This document shows positions 10,086-22,516 of a DNA stretch of 64,000 nucleotides, in pieces. The position numbers were made by a program, and so were the translations under genes. Location: positions 1,171,849 through 1,235,848 of the forward strand of contig VXAA01001508.1 of assembly GCA_013399115.1 (NCBI GenBank), written 5' to 3'. Position 1 is the stretch's first letter. Every line of letters begins with the position of its first letter. Source of the stretch: Anseranas semipalmata (taxonomy: Eukaryota; Chordata; Aves; Anseriformes; Anseranatidae). The notes under the pieces were generated by a model, which saw nothing but the letters and a program-made list of their open reading frames with translations, did no database searches and was not told the origin of the DNA.

Positions 10086-13000
10086 TGGAATTGTCCGTGG
10101 GAATCGAGTCTTGCTTTTGGAGTTGGAATGATTCAAAAGGAACACGCACCACTTTAATTCCTCTCCGTTATACATTCCTTTCAAAGTCTGTCTTTTTAGG
10201 GACAACATTAAAAATAAATGAGAATTTCTTGCTAAGGAATGATTATTTTTTTAGAGTGTATCACCAGGCATGCATTCAAATGCAGAATATTTTTAATGAT
10301 GTAAACACCTAAAGGAAGTTATATGCTTGATAGAAGTGGACTTCTAGCACAAGTTTTCTCACTGGGAAAGGAGATGAAGGCAAATTGGGGGAAAAAAAAA
10401 AAGGAAAAAAGACACCTCTGCAGCCTCTCCTTAAACAAACCAAGAGAAAATACTTCGCAGACACTCCCTCTCCTCTCCCTTTCCTGTAGAAATACAACTC
10501 AAGTCACGTTCTGAGGGGACGAGGACCGATGAGTCTCGAGTGGGAGACTCTAACAGCGCAGTGCGGGGACGTGCAGGTCAGCACGGGTAAGCCACGAAGA
10601 GACTCGTGCAGGAGGGACACAGACCGCTGGGAGTTTTTTATCCCCCCACGAAAAGCTATCTGAGACAAGGTTACATGGGCTCTTATTTTAGCCCAGCTCT
10701 CCTGAGTAACTGGTAAAACTTGCCTGTGTAGACAGATATTAGCAACGCCTACTGCATAAATGCTTTAGAAAGTACTGTGCCGCACTTCTATCGCACATCC
10801 CCGTGTAACTCCCTTCCTGACTCCCCAGCAGGTCTCGTCTCTGAGCAAAGCTCTGCGAGGACAATTTCTGCCTGTGAGACGTGCAGAGCTTGCTCCCACA
10901 CACAGAAGTGTCCGGATGTTCAATGTGCAGCTCCTTCACAGGCTACACACTGCATTTGCTCTCCCCTTGCCCACCCCGCGTGTCAGAGGGCAATGTCTGC
11001 AAGACATCTTTTCGTTATAACATTCAAGGAAGGGAGATCTCAGCAAATAAATACACCGACGCTTTGTCACTTTGCATCAGCCCGGAACGGCACCAGCTCC
11101 TGGGCTGCAGGTAGGGCCCTGCGCCGAAGCGGGACTCGCGCTGCCTGCCCTTCCCAGCGCTGTTTCCCTTTACCATCAGGTGTATCAGTCTTCCCTCCAG
11201 TGACCAGCTACGGAGCAGATGGGCTGATCATGCCTTGCATGCATATGGGATGACAGCAAGAGATTAAACAGTAGGGGAACGGCAATGTTTCTATCTACAA
11301 GTGGTGGACAGAAAGTAGATGAGCCATAAAAGCAGAGAAATGTCTCCAGACTAAAGTAAATGGTAAGCTCTAAAAATCTACCTCGGAGATTATGTAGGTG
11401 GAACTTGACAAAAGAAATCTCTGGGGTTTACCCCAGTGTGAGCCATTGCTTTAAATCATTTGCCAGGCACTTGAGAGTTTAATACCAGCTTTTGATACAG
11501 TATTTTTCTAAAGTGATTTTGGAGATTGCATGGAGGGAAACAGTAAAAATAAACTTGAATGGGAGGGTTTTGTTGCAATTCCAGTCAAAGCTTGATGGAA
11601 AAGCCATGAATGTCTTGTTTAAGAACGAAGCCCTGGCAGTACAGGATATCATTTCTTAGCTTGAAAGCACACTGCGAAGTTTTCAGTGAACTGTCTAAAA
11701 ATACCAACGTACGGATATAGAGACAGGCAGATGGAAGGGAGCTGATAAGCCATAGACAAAGGAAATATCTTTAAGTATCCTTTCAAAGAGATATCACGTT
11801 AATGGATGAAGCATAGAGATGGGCTTGGATCAAAGGACTGAACCAAATATCCACTGGCAAATGCAAGAGGTCTGTTTCACAAACAGTTTGAAGATGTTGA
11901 TATTTTGTTCGAATTTCCTAAAAAACAATACATGACAACTGTACAGCATGGAAAGACAGAAAAAAGCATGACAAAAATCAATTCCAAGAGTGTCAGGAGC
12001 TGACTGAGACCTAATAACCAGGCTTTCCCGAAGGAGTGGCAGAAAGGGGAAGATCTCATTTTTCCCCTCACTTCCAGAACCAAGAACACGTTACCATAAT
12101 TGACAGTTTTCTCCCCAAGTGCTTAGCGAATCGGTCTCCTCACAAAAAGTGAACAAAACCTCCAAAACAGCCTTGAAAATGTATGGACCTCCTGTAACAG
12201 AACTGCTGCTGGAGCTAGGTTTTTTTTGAGTGGTAGAAACGAGTCTTCTCTTCTATTTGGGCAAACACAAGCCCTACAGATTTCCTGGAAATACTCCAGT
12301 TCACCCGCTCAGACTGAGAAATACTCTTAATTCTGCAGGAAACTACGGTGAAAGGAACTGTGGCAGAACCTATAATCTCCATACAGAGAAGATGTTCATT
12401 CCCAAAAGCAGGCAAACTTCCCTCCTGTGCCCTCTCTGCCCGTTCTGTGCTCCACCAGCTGCCCCTCAAAATAAGGTAATAAAAATTCAAATGAGTTTTC
12501 AGAAAAAAATATACCTGTGAAGGGGAGACATCTTCTGTCACTTTAATAACATACCAGGTTAATAATATTAAATCGCCAGAGGCCAAGGAAATGTCACTGG
12601 AAATATTTAGGGCTCCCCACCTGAAAGTGCTGAGACTTTCAAGCAGCTGGGAGAGCATCAGAATGGACTGGTGGGACTGATCTCGCACCAGGTGGAAAAG
12701 CCAGTCTGCAGGGGTTGGCTTCTCTTTTAAGGAGCATGTAATATCCTAACAAAATAAAAGTATGTCCAGTCCTGGAAGTGAAACTGATGTTGCTGACAAG
12801 GGGCAGGACAGCTCTGCAGAGTGTAGCCCCCAGTTTATTCACCGAACCAGTACAGAAGGCAGACAAGAGTGGGGACGGTTTCCATCTCTTTGCTCTGCCA
12901 AGGGACCAGTTCCTGATGTCAGAAGTGAGAATTTTACTGAAATGAACTTAATCATGTCCACTTGCCCTGGCCATTACTTTTGCTTGGGTTTTGGCCTGGC

Positions 13001-14314
13001 CTTGATCCATCTGGGCATTTTACTGAGGCAACCAGCCTCAGTAAAAAATAATAATAATCTAAATCTAATAAAAACCAATTTCTGTGATGTGGGCCTCTCC
13101 TCAGCAGAAACTTGTCCGAAGTCACCTTGCTGGTGAGGACCATCACGGCCTAGGGGCCCGAGGACAAACCCTGATCGGCCTCCCTGAAGCCCGTGGGACC
13201 TCCCGACGCAGCGCCACACACCTGAACACTGCCCGTCCCGTCCCGTTTTCCCTAGGTGAGCGACACACGCTGCCCTGCCCTGCCCGGACGCTCGTTAATA
13301 TTTCTGCAAGGATCTGCAGACACTTGGTGGCACGGGAAGGTGAGAGATTACAATTTCCTGCAGTTCCCCGAAGTGTTGGATGCAGGTTTCGAACCAGAGA
13401 TGAGGCGTTCCAGACTTTATGAGTAAGTCCATGTGACTAAGCTATTGCTCCTTTCATCCCCCCCTTGCTTTGCCTGTTAAATAAATAAATGCTTTCCTAA
13501 AGCCAGCCGGGCAGCATGAGCTTAAGGCTTTTTGACAGAGCTGTGGGATGTGTCACTTACACAAAACAAAACCCGTTTTGAAATTGTGTCAATCCCGAGA
13601 TATAACTGCATTCTGTGAAAGTAGCCAGATCCATAGCTCAAAAAATCTGCTGTGGAGCTGTTCTGATTTATACCAGCTAGAGGTAAGATGCTATTCAGCT
13701 GAGGGATAATTCAAATTTGCTTGGTTCTTGAGTTTGCTGGACAAACGACTCAGGGAGAAGAGGGAGTGAAGTGGTCCTGTGATTTGAAGGACCCTTACAC
13801 CTCCTGCTACTCTCAGCTCTGTTCCCCCTCCATCAGGAGGAAGACTCAAGCACAAATATTACTTGTTCAGACTCTAAGTTGTCAGACAAAACAGAGGGCA
13901 GGCAAAACCTTATCCTTAAGAAGCACACAATCTCTCCATTTGCTCCTATCTCTGTAAATGCAATTTCTTTTGCCTGATGCAGTGACAAAGCCCCACGTAC
14001 GGATCATAAAGGCATTCACTGCTCTGCCCATAAACTAAAGACGAGGTTGAAGAGAAAGCAGCTCGTGACAAATGAGAGGTTTCAGGATCTGCAAGAGCAT
14101 GCAGGCAGGGCTGATCCTTCCTCGGCCAGCAGTGACACAGGGGCAAGGAGCGTGCCTCGTGCCGGCCGGCGCTGAGCTCGGTGGGAAGCAGTCCTTGTGC
14201 AGGAGGGAAAGGGGGAAAATACGGCTCCAGAGTTAAAAACGCTCCGTGGAGCTGATGGCACACTCCTGATCAACAGGTCTGATTGCTGCACCAAGCAAAT
14301 TAGTCAAATTAGTA
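10086..14314. other. Gene-free stretch
   Basis: No exon or named repeat is recognised apart from the hairpin at 13018-13046. Points seen: a purine run at about 10388-10412, tandem CCCGT and CCCTG pentamers at about 13225-13290, a short (AAAT)3 at 13479-13490, and a 10-bp palindrome GCCGGCCGGC at 14161-14170. The segment at 13140-13290 is CpG-rich but short. Confidence 0.5.
13018..13046. repeat. Perfect 12-bp inverted repeat with 5-base loop
   Basis: The left arm TTTTACTGAGGC (13018-13029) and right arm GCCTCAGTAAAA (13035-13046) are exact reverse complements around the loop AACCA. The loop is too short for a microRNA precursor, and no transposon with these terminal repeats is recognised. Confidence 0.85.
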
Positions 14315-15250
14315 GAAACTAAAACAAACAGAATTAGCAAACACATGGACACATAGTTCATTGGGAAGAGTCAATACAGCTGGTGTAGAGGGAAGTCATG
14401 CCTCACAAATCATTCAGGGGTCTTTGAGTAATTAAGAAATGTATCAATAAGGATTGTGCAGTCAATGTAGTGCTCATGAATTTTAAAAAACAAGAACAAA
14501 CAAAAGAAAAAACACCTCTTATGGTAACATCCAACGCTGAAAGCTCTTAAAGAAGGTATGACCTGGTGGGACGAAAAGTTTTCTTGTTAACTGCTCAAAA
14601 GGATGGGAAGCAAACATATTCAACATATTCATAAATGGGCTGGAAATGGGATTCATAACAAGATGATGAAATTAGCGGCAGACACAAAATTACTGAGCAC
14701 AGTCTGATCTAAAGCTGACTACAGAGAATCGCAGAAGACTCGTGATACAGTATGATTGAGTGATAAAACGACAGATGAAATTCAGCGCTGGTAAGTGCTG
14801 AGTAATGTATATGGGGAAATAAGCCTAGCTGTATATATACACATGATGATGGGGTTTACATGGGCTATTGCCAGTCAGGAATGGGATCATGGAGCCATTG
14901 TGGACAGTTCTATAAAAATGTTAGCTTAGCGCTCAGAAACACCTAAAATGCAAGTAGAATAGCGGGAAGTTCAAAGAAAACATGAAGCAACATTGTGCCA
15001 CTGTATAAATCTACAGTCCCCCAAATCTCCAGTAGTGCATGTAATTTTAGTTCCCTCCATCTTAAAAAAAAATATATATATATAGCTACAAATGGAAAAG
15101 GTGCAGAGAAAAGAAACAAGGGTCAAAGATATGTAATTGTGTTCAGGGAAAATTTCAATAACCAAGGGCTCAGGAAAGAAAATTTGAGAGGTAGAAGAGA
15201 GGTCTATAAAGGTCAGGATGAAAAAAGAGGATGCAGGATAAGGCCCCAGA
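14315..15250 (+). mobile_element. Ancient CR1 LINE relic (reverse transcriptase to C-terminus)
   Basis: A long, decayed CR1 copy of an old amniote type. Recognisable blocks in order: GTCAATACAGCTGGTGTAG and the following 'aagtcatgcctcacaaatc' near 14370-14412; 'caacatattcataaatgggctgg' at about 14620-14642; 'agacacaaaattactgag' near 14680-14697; the 'cagatgaaattcagcgctgg' block near 14771-14791; 'tcattgtggacagttct'-like sequence at about 14896-14913; and the 'tggaaaaggtgcagagaaaag' block at 15092-15113. The catalytic FADD-type motif reads LAAD at 14672-14683, so the second-to-last key residue is altered. Frames are broken repeatedly, and a block of palm sequence upstream of 14610 appears deleted. 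No function remains. Confidence 0.8.
15072..15084. repeat. (AT)n microsatellite
   Basis: A short AT dinucleotide run sits directly after an A-run inside the ancient CR1, interrupting its C-terminal region. Confidence 0.8.
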
Positions 15251-18200
15251 GCATCCCATATCACAATAACCACTGGCCTCTCAATGTAGTCATTGTGCAA
15301 GCAGTTTCAAATAATAGAAACAAACCCCTTTTCAAACGACACACATTTGTCTCAGGATGCTGTGGGAGGTCACATAGCTTCAAAACAGGAGCAAGCAAAT
15401 TCAGAGAGGGTATGCACATCTGTGGTGGTGGGTTTTGTTTGTTTGTTTAAACTATCACACACTCGGGAAGCCCTGCAAGCACCAGAACCTGGGAAGAACA
15501 CCATGGGACAGACGGATTTGCACATGCCGCTCCATTTCTGCACCAAGCACTTGCCCCTCTCCTGGTGGAGTTCTGATCTGCCCAAGCCTGATGCTCCGTT
15601 GGATGCACATGGGGCCATCGCTCCCTCAAAGAAGCTGAAATGGGAAAGAGCTACAGCAGATGTCTTTCTGCAAGGCGAAGCAGCCTGCTTGCATTCTCTG
15701 CAAGGTGCCACCAGCACCAATGTCACTTTTCATAATAATGGACCAGATTCTCTGCAGGTGTGAATCAATCTCGCTCCCTCTGGATCGATAGCGATGGGCC
15801 AGTATATACCAGACCAGGAGCTAGTTAAACACCAGCAATGCTGGAGATTTCTTGAAAGGAGCAGGAGTTTTTCATTGTATCTGAGGACTGAAGAACAGGA
15901 TCAGGTAGGTTTCATGCTCATCATAATAGGAGAAATAAGGTTTTGTTCCGTGCAATCCAGATGTTTCTTTCAGTGAAGGAAAAAGAAAAACAGTGCTTGC
16001 CTTTGTTTATTTGATGTTCCCCCTTCTTACATTCCCCCCACATAAGAAAATAAGTTGATAAATTCTATATTAGCACTAACACATGTATCAACAATACTGA
16101 CATGTTTTCAGTTGAATTTTCAGTTCGTTCTATTTTCCATCTCACAATGAAATTCAGTTCAATTGAAAGATTCAATAGTAATTGGAAATAGGCTCTGGAA
16201 ATTGCATAATCTAGTTCTCAAAGACCCAGAAATTAACAAACAAACAAACAAAACACACACAAAACTAAAGTAACCACATTCTGCAAAGACGTAATAAGTC
16301 AATTAAATTCATGCACAATGTGATTCTTGGCTGACGGGAGAACACAAAGAGAGAGGTCAGATCCTGTTTTCAAAAAGGAGCCTTCTGAAAAGGAAAGCAA
16401 ATGGAAATGTCATTATTGAACATTATGATGAGAGATGAAAGGAGTCTCATCCAAAAAAGCACCAAGGGGGTGAAATGTAAATTGTTCAGAAAGGAAGCAA
16501 ATGAAAGGGGATGTGATAAAGTCAGTGATGAGTAAACATGGGGGGAGCTGCAGCTCAGGTTCAGATGATAACAGTAACAAATAGTAAAGGGCCTGATCCG
16601 TAGCAGGTAAAAATCAGCACAGTTTCATCATTGGCAGGATGGCTGCAGTTTCACACCCGCTGATTGTTGTCCTATAACAGCACTAAGCATTTGGGTAGCT
16701 CTTTCATCTACCGCTGTTGTGTACAGACCATTATCTTCACCCGCAGATGGAGAAAGGGAGGGTGTGCAAGGCCTTGGGGCTTTCCATTTCTTCTCCTAAC
16801 CACAGTTGTGTATTTGCGTCGTTATGGGATTCAGGAGCCTCGCTGAAAGCCAGAGCCAAGTCATCTCCAGACAAAATTGCATATCTGAAGCTACTGAAGA
16901 TGAGATTAGATGAACGAGCCCAAAACAGATATTTCCAAAATGCCTATGAGAGTCAAAGAGCTTGTCCATACAACAGCACACAGGACTACACAACCCCCCT
17001 TAAGTGCCGCTGTTGGGATGGCTTGAATATACGAAAAAATACAGCATTAGCTCAGTCTTCCATTGGGACTGCTTCACAGGCTTCAAGGACAGCAAACGAA
17101 AGGACGTTCTTCCATAAGAAAACACCCGCGTCCAGAAATGTTTACGCCTAAGAGAGCGTTGGATTAGATCCGAAGGGCCAATTTTGCATTATCGTTACCC
17201 AAGTCTAAGTTGACACCGTACCCGCAATGCCCGCAGGAATTCTGTACATGGACACAGCGAAGGGGGATCCCAGCCTCGCATTTCATGCCTGCACTGTTAC
17301 GGGCTCCCAGGGGTAGCTACCTGGGAAACGAAAGCCCGCAGAGACCTCATTTTCTTAGACAAGTTGCTCACCCCATAAGGTACTCCTCGCTCCCCGCCGC
17401 GAAGCTCCGCTGCCTGCTGATAAACTGCCGACAGATCCGGCTCAAAACTGGCTGCCATTCGCTTACGAAGGGGTAATCCCTGTGCTTGGCATATGCAGGT
17501 TTGTTTAATATGTGAAGCTCCATGAGATCCACTGGGATGGAAGGTTCTCAATGGATGCTCATCATCATCAAATGCAGGATGATAGTTAATTAGCTTGCAT
17601 GTCTCTCGGCACCCCGTGAGAATAGCCATTCAAGCTTGACAGAGATAACTTGCCTGAGAAGCGAGTAATCCTGATAAATGTAACTCCAGGAAAGGACAGG
17701 AGAAATTAGAGAGAAGCAGCAGTATCTCTCCATATGAGATTATGAATTCTGATCCCACTCCTACCAGTATAGAAGCTAACGCTGACATCCCGGCCGGAGC
17801 AGAGACGAGCGCTGCTCGGCGCTTACACCGTCACCCACCGCGTGATCCAACACGTAAATACCCACAGCTGACCCTGCTGGAGCAAGAGCACACCAAGAAG
17901 TAGTTTTGTCCACTACGTTCCAACACAAATAGATGGAATAAAACAGAAAAACCTGTTGTTTATTAAAAGTTAGCTGTAAACGCTCAGCACCTGCAACATC
18001 CTGGTGCTTAGACATCTAAGGAACAGCAAAGGCCTTGCTGCAGGCACCCACAAGAAAAAGCACTGTCACCTGGCCGCTTGATGGCACCCCCAGAACCAAG
18101 AAGTGTTTTCGTGGTGTTCCTAACCCAACGCACAGGCTTCGTGCGTGCGTTTGTTTGCCGCTGACGATGGGGCACCACAAAGCCTCCTCACCACGCGGCA

Positions 18201-18289
18201 CGTCTGTCCAAGAGCAGCCACGCGGAAAGCTGTTTGCCAAACCCGAGCCAGGGTTTGTGAAACCTGCTGAGCGGAAAGGTGTTCTGTAA
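15251..18289. other. Gene-free stretch
   Basis: No exon, RNA gene or recognised transposon. An (ACAA)n/(CA)n simple repeat occupies 16236-16263. The segment at about 17490-17640 is AT-rich with ATCATCATCATC and TTAATTAG motifs and has the texture of conserved non-coding DNA, but this cannot be tested here. Confidence 0.5.
16236..16263 (+). repeat. (ACAA)n / (AC)n simple repeat
   Basis: Several ACAA units lead into a short AC run. Confidence 0.8.
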
Positions 18290-18600
18290 GATATTATTAG
18301 TAGGAATTTTATGAAACTTTGAAGGTTATTATTGCTCCAGATTAGACAGAAATGTTTAATTATGAACAGAGAGAAGATTCTTGGCCTTTTCAAAGGATAG
18401 GAGCCTTTATTGATTTTATTAGTCAAAGAAGGTGATAATTTTTATATTAATAACCAGAGAGCAATTTCTCTGTTAAACGGTGATTATAAAATACTAACTG
18501 AAATACCATTGGAAAAGTCCGGGGAAGGTCACGCTTTTTTCTTATTTCTTGCAATCAATCTTATTCTATCAAAGGCCGCAGAAATACAGCAATAATCTAA
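18290..18600. promoter_or_regulatory. AT-rich candidate conserved non-coding element
   Basis: About 300 AT-rich bases hold dense homeodomain-compatible words (TTTAATTATG, TTGATTTTATTAG, ATATTAATAAC, GTGATTATAAAA), without microsatellite structure or resemblance to a transposon. The neighbouring DNA is GC-richer. This texture is common in vertebrate developmental enhancers. It is an inference from composition only and needs alignment to other amniotes. Confidence 0.3.
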
Positions 18601-19389
18601 GTTGAACTGTAGACGCTTCTGAACTTGCGGGGAGACGTGGCAATGCCTTCCCTCTTAGCTGAGGCTGGATCAAATGAAAGCCTTTGATTGAATGAACTGT
18701 AATTGCTTGTTCGATATCTGCAAACATGGCTGGCTACCTGATGTGCTTGCTAAAGGGCCGTGCGTCCTATGCAAACCCGTCTGCGGAAGGCTCTGGATAA
18801 ACAGACGGATGGAGACCGGACAGGGGCGACTCCGAACCATCTGAGCAACCAGGTGCAATTCCCCAGCGTGGGTTGTTCAGTTTTCCCTGGGATTACACAC
18901 AGGGAGGACGGGACAGGTTTCAGCACACGCCGTCGCGGAGCCCGGGGCACCCTGCTTGTGCCGCCGGGACCTGTGCCGAGGGCTCCCCGCACAGCTGGAG
19001 GGTCACAACAGCTGGATGTGACGCCAGCTGTCACCGTTTCACCGCGCTGGGGGCTGCCAGACCACTGAGGCTCCGCCAGGCTATCCCAGGGGCTTATCAG
19101 GCTTTGCTGGACCTCTGCTTTCCCCTTAGTTTTCACACGTGGGTGGGAGCTGCCTTTCTGGGACGGGGCAGAGGCGCCAGCAGTCCAGGGCCCAGCAGCA
19201 GCCAGCGCCCCGGCCTCACAGCACGGCTCAAGGAGCCCTGGAGCAAACCCTCACAGCATGTCCTGCCCACAGGGGGACGATTCCTTCCTAGCCCTCATCA
19301 ATTAGTGGTTGCTTTATACCCTGAAGCATGAATTTCTCCATCCCTCATACATTTTTTATTTTCTCTAATAGAATTTCTCATTATTCATA
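18601..19389. other. Gene-free stretch, GC-rich centre
   Basis: Sequence at about 18890-19230 is GC-rich with moderate CpG and gives overlapping open frames on both strands. A CCACAGGGGGACG motif at 19268-19280 is loosely CTCF-like. No exon is supported. Confidence 0.5.
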
Positions 19390-19565
19390 TGAATGTCTAA
19401 TCCTTTTGTGAATCCTCCAAAGCTCTTGGCTTCAATAATGTCTGTGGTATTGAGTGCCACATGCTAATTATATGCTGTGTAAGAAAAGTATTTCTATCAG
19501 CTTTAAATCATTTGCTTTCAAAATTATTTTAATGGTTAAATAAACCATAACAGAATATAGCTTTT
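19390..19565 (-). mobile_element. Ancient CR1-type LINE fragment
   Basis: Read on the plus strand, the segment runs 'aagctcttggcttcaataatgtc', 'gtattgagtgccacatgctaattat', 'gctgtgtaagaaaagtatttc', then 'atcagctttaaat'. This matches, in order and spacing, the reverse complement of the ORF2 C-terminal region of old amniote CR1-like elements (consensus 'cttggcctc..aacaatgtcctgtggcaatgagttccac..ctaattatgtgctgtgta..aagtatttcc'). The element therefore lies on the minus strand. It is strongly decayed. Confidence 0.7.
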
Positions 19566-20439
19566 CCTAGATAAGGTGTATCTTGCCTTAAAATTGTAGA
19601 TTTTTTTTTTTTGAACATTGGGAAACTGAGGCATGAAACTTAGTATTGGTCATTCACTGATAGATATAAAGATAGAACCTAGCAGTCCCACCTCTTATAT
19701 CCTTTCNATGTTTCCCCATATACTGGAAGCTGATTTAGACATCTCAGGTTTTCATGTTCATTTTAAGGAACAATCTCATTGTCTCACCCTTGTAAGGAAG
19801 AAAAAAAAAAAAAACACGGCATTCCCTTCTGATATAGAGACCGTGTTAGAAGAAATGTCAGGGATCACATTCTGCCAAATCAAGTTTCCTGTGACCCACT
19901 GGGAACCAAAGATAAACTTCTGAAAAACAAAAGACTAACATGTTGAAGCTACTGGGAATTCTCTGTACTGGACAGGATTAAAATCATTCTGACTTTTCTA
20001 TTGCCAATAATCTCTGAGAGGAAATTTGATTTTCCCTCACCATAAATAACTTTATACACTTCACTTGCTAATATTATCGGGGCAGTGTGATGAACAAACT
20101 CATGCAAAAGATATCCTACTTACCAATACGGAAAGAAAGGCTCTGTGATAAAATAACTCCCCCCACCCCAAATATACCTCGCCCACATGCAGAAAATAGC
20201 TGAGGACAGGGAATTACTTTCCTGCTGCTTCTGGCGTATGTGAGGTACATAATGACTCCTGAAAACATTTTTGTCATGCAGGGCTAAAGGAGATGGAAAA
20301 TAATAATGCTTACTTATCGAAGGATGGTATTTAGATGACCCTCGCTACCACTGGATTTGAGTGCCTCCACATATTTAGTGTATTTACACTCTGGAAGTCT
20401 CATGAAGCAAGAAAGCCCCATGCTACCTTTCCTGTAGCC

Positions 20440-20560
20440 TCATGATACAGAGGGAAGAGGTGACATTCAGGATTACAGAGACGTCTGTAGCAGCACAGAA
20501 ACTTGAACCCAGGTCATCCAAGTTTTAGGTTATTGCTCTAGCTGCTGCTGTAGCCTGCCT
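20440..20560 (-). mobile_element. MIR-like SINE relic
   Basis: The block 'gcagcacagaaacttgaacccaggtc' followed by 'ttattgctctagctgctg' corresponds to the reverse complement of the MIR 5' tRNA-related region ('gtggcagagc..gattcgaacccaggtc...gtgctct..ccactg'). The upstream part of the core is poorly preserved. Confidence 0.45.
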
Positions 20561-22496
20561 CATTGAGCCAGGCTTACAAGCCATTTCGTCTGTCTACAAA
20601 GAAGGGATTTTTAGTAAAGAGAAACATCTCAGAAAACGCCACTCTCTACCCAAGAAACCTCTTCTGCTGGAAGTGATACAGGCAGCATTGTGAAAATGGT
20701 CCATTGCAATTTTTTCTAGCCAAAAAGGATAGATTTTAATTCCAGCAAGCACTATATTGGATAGGAGTGCCACCACATTGCAGGCTCAGATGGTGAAATG
20801 CCCCAGTGAGAGCTACCCACAGTCACAAGGGATGGCTGATGGAGAAGAGAATCAGAGGTTTCTGAAGACTCAGGTGATCACTGAACCATCAGCTCCTAAT
20901 GAAGAGACGAGACACTGAGAAGAGCTAGAAAACATGGCCCAAAATGTCCTCAAGGCTGCTCATTTTAAAATATGCAAGTCCCATACAGACACGGGTGTAA
21001 CATTACTCCAGACAGGAGATGCTCCACAGTGCCTTCTCAGTCCCTTACCCACACAACATGTCTTCCCCTTGTTTACAGTTTAATTTAAATTAATGTTTTA
21101 ATTTTTCAAACAAACAGTGACATTGCTTATGAATGCATTACCACTGAATAATCTCTCTTGAATACCAATTAACTTAAGTAACTCTAAACTACAAAGCCCT
21201 TTTGGTCAGAAGCATGTGCTCACAGAAACAGATTTGTTTAAAACAACCAAATTTCATCAAGTTTTCAGCTGTCAAAAGAAATCAGCAGTTGCAGGGAGCA
21301 CTAGCTGTATTCTGGAAGGGAGGACTGATGGGCTATATATATGGTCTACAGAGCAGTAGTTCAGGAGCAGCCAGCATCACGTCTTACACCCACTCCGAAT
21401 GGGACCAAGATGACAATTAAGCACCACAGAAGTCTATGACGAGGCAGGAGTGCCTGCGGGGGCTGTCACAAGGTGTTCTGCAGCATGTTGGGGGCTGAGA
21501 TTCTGCAGAACTGGGAGTTAGTCAGCAGTTCAGGAAAACAGTGAGAAATGGGGTCTGCCTCCTGCTTACCGCAGTACCTGTCTGCGGAAACTTGAGGAGA
21601 CGGAGCGTATCATCTTCCATCTCCTTGCCCTTGGTCCCTGTGCGAGGAGCAACGATGGCTCGGGATGAGAGCTCAGATACACGAGCCCCAGACCGGGGAG
21701 GCGACTAAAGCAGACACGCAGCTATGAGCTGTAACTTACCCTGAGAAAAGCGAGCCCTGAAGTCCGACAGACGGGATCCACAGCCCAGGACACACTGTTA
21801 GGCCTGAGCCAGCCACGGGGAAGAAGCGTGGCTTGAGATGAAGCCCTCGGACGGGCGGGCATTTTGTTTGTTCGGTGGTTTCCCAAGGGATAAATAGGTG
21901 TATGAGCTTGAAACAGCATTACCAAAAAAAGGATGGAAAGAAACGGTGCCTTTGGGTCTCCCCCCTGCATGAGCTCCCTGATAGTGCACCAGGACTGTAC
22001 TTCCACCAGGGTGGGCAGGAGGAAGGAGAGCAAGCAGACTTTGCTCCCACTGCATTCCCGCTGGCCCAGATCGTGCTCCACGCTTTGCTGAGCAGGGACA
22101 CAGTCAGGGTGGCTCTGAATACACGTGTGCCACACAGCCCCTGTCCTTAAGCTCCTCTGGCTCTCAGCTCCATCTGCAGCTGTGGCAGCAGTAGCTGGGG
22201 CCGCGAGCCTTGGAGAGGCTCTTCCACCTGCTGGCAGGCGGGCAAACAGGCTTGCAGAGCTTGGGCTGCCAGGTAAATCCCCAGAGCCCTGAAAACTCAG
22301 ACCTCAGCCACAGGAGAGCAGGAGCCAAGGAGATTACAAGTTGCAATCTGTGGTCCACACCTCCATGATCCCAAATTAGTTCAGCTCCTCACATCTTGCT
22401 CACGAGGAGGACATGTGCTGAGTGAGCACCTCGGCCTGCCTCACAGGGGCTCAGCTAACTAACAAACGGAGGCTGCAGTATTTCAATCAATAGGGG

Positions 22497-22516
22497 AAAA
22501 AAAAAAAAAAAAAAAA
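22497..22516. repeat. A20 homopolymer
   Basis: Twenty consecutive A, followed by GAAAGAAA. No transposon body is recognised upstream, so it is not clearly a retroposon tail. Confidence 0.9.

Noticed and set aside
9558..10312. Plus-strand frames of 169-199 codons in the CpG island
   Set aside because: Three overlap in different frames and all are opposed by long minus-strand frames. GC-rich DNA has few stop codons, and none has a recognisable domain.
13380..13400. GGTTTCGAACC-like string resembling a tRNA T-loop
   Set aside because: The T-stem does not pair over five bases, and no acceptor, D or anticodon arms can be drawn.
22497..22516. Poly(A) run as a retroposon tail
   Set aside because: No retroposon body, target-site duplication or gene-derived sequence is seen upstream.
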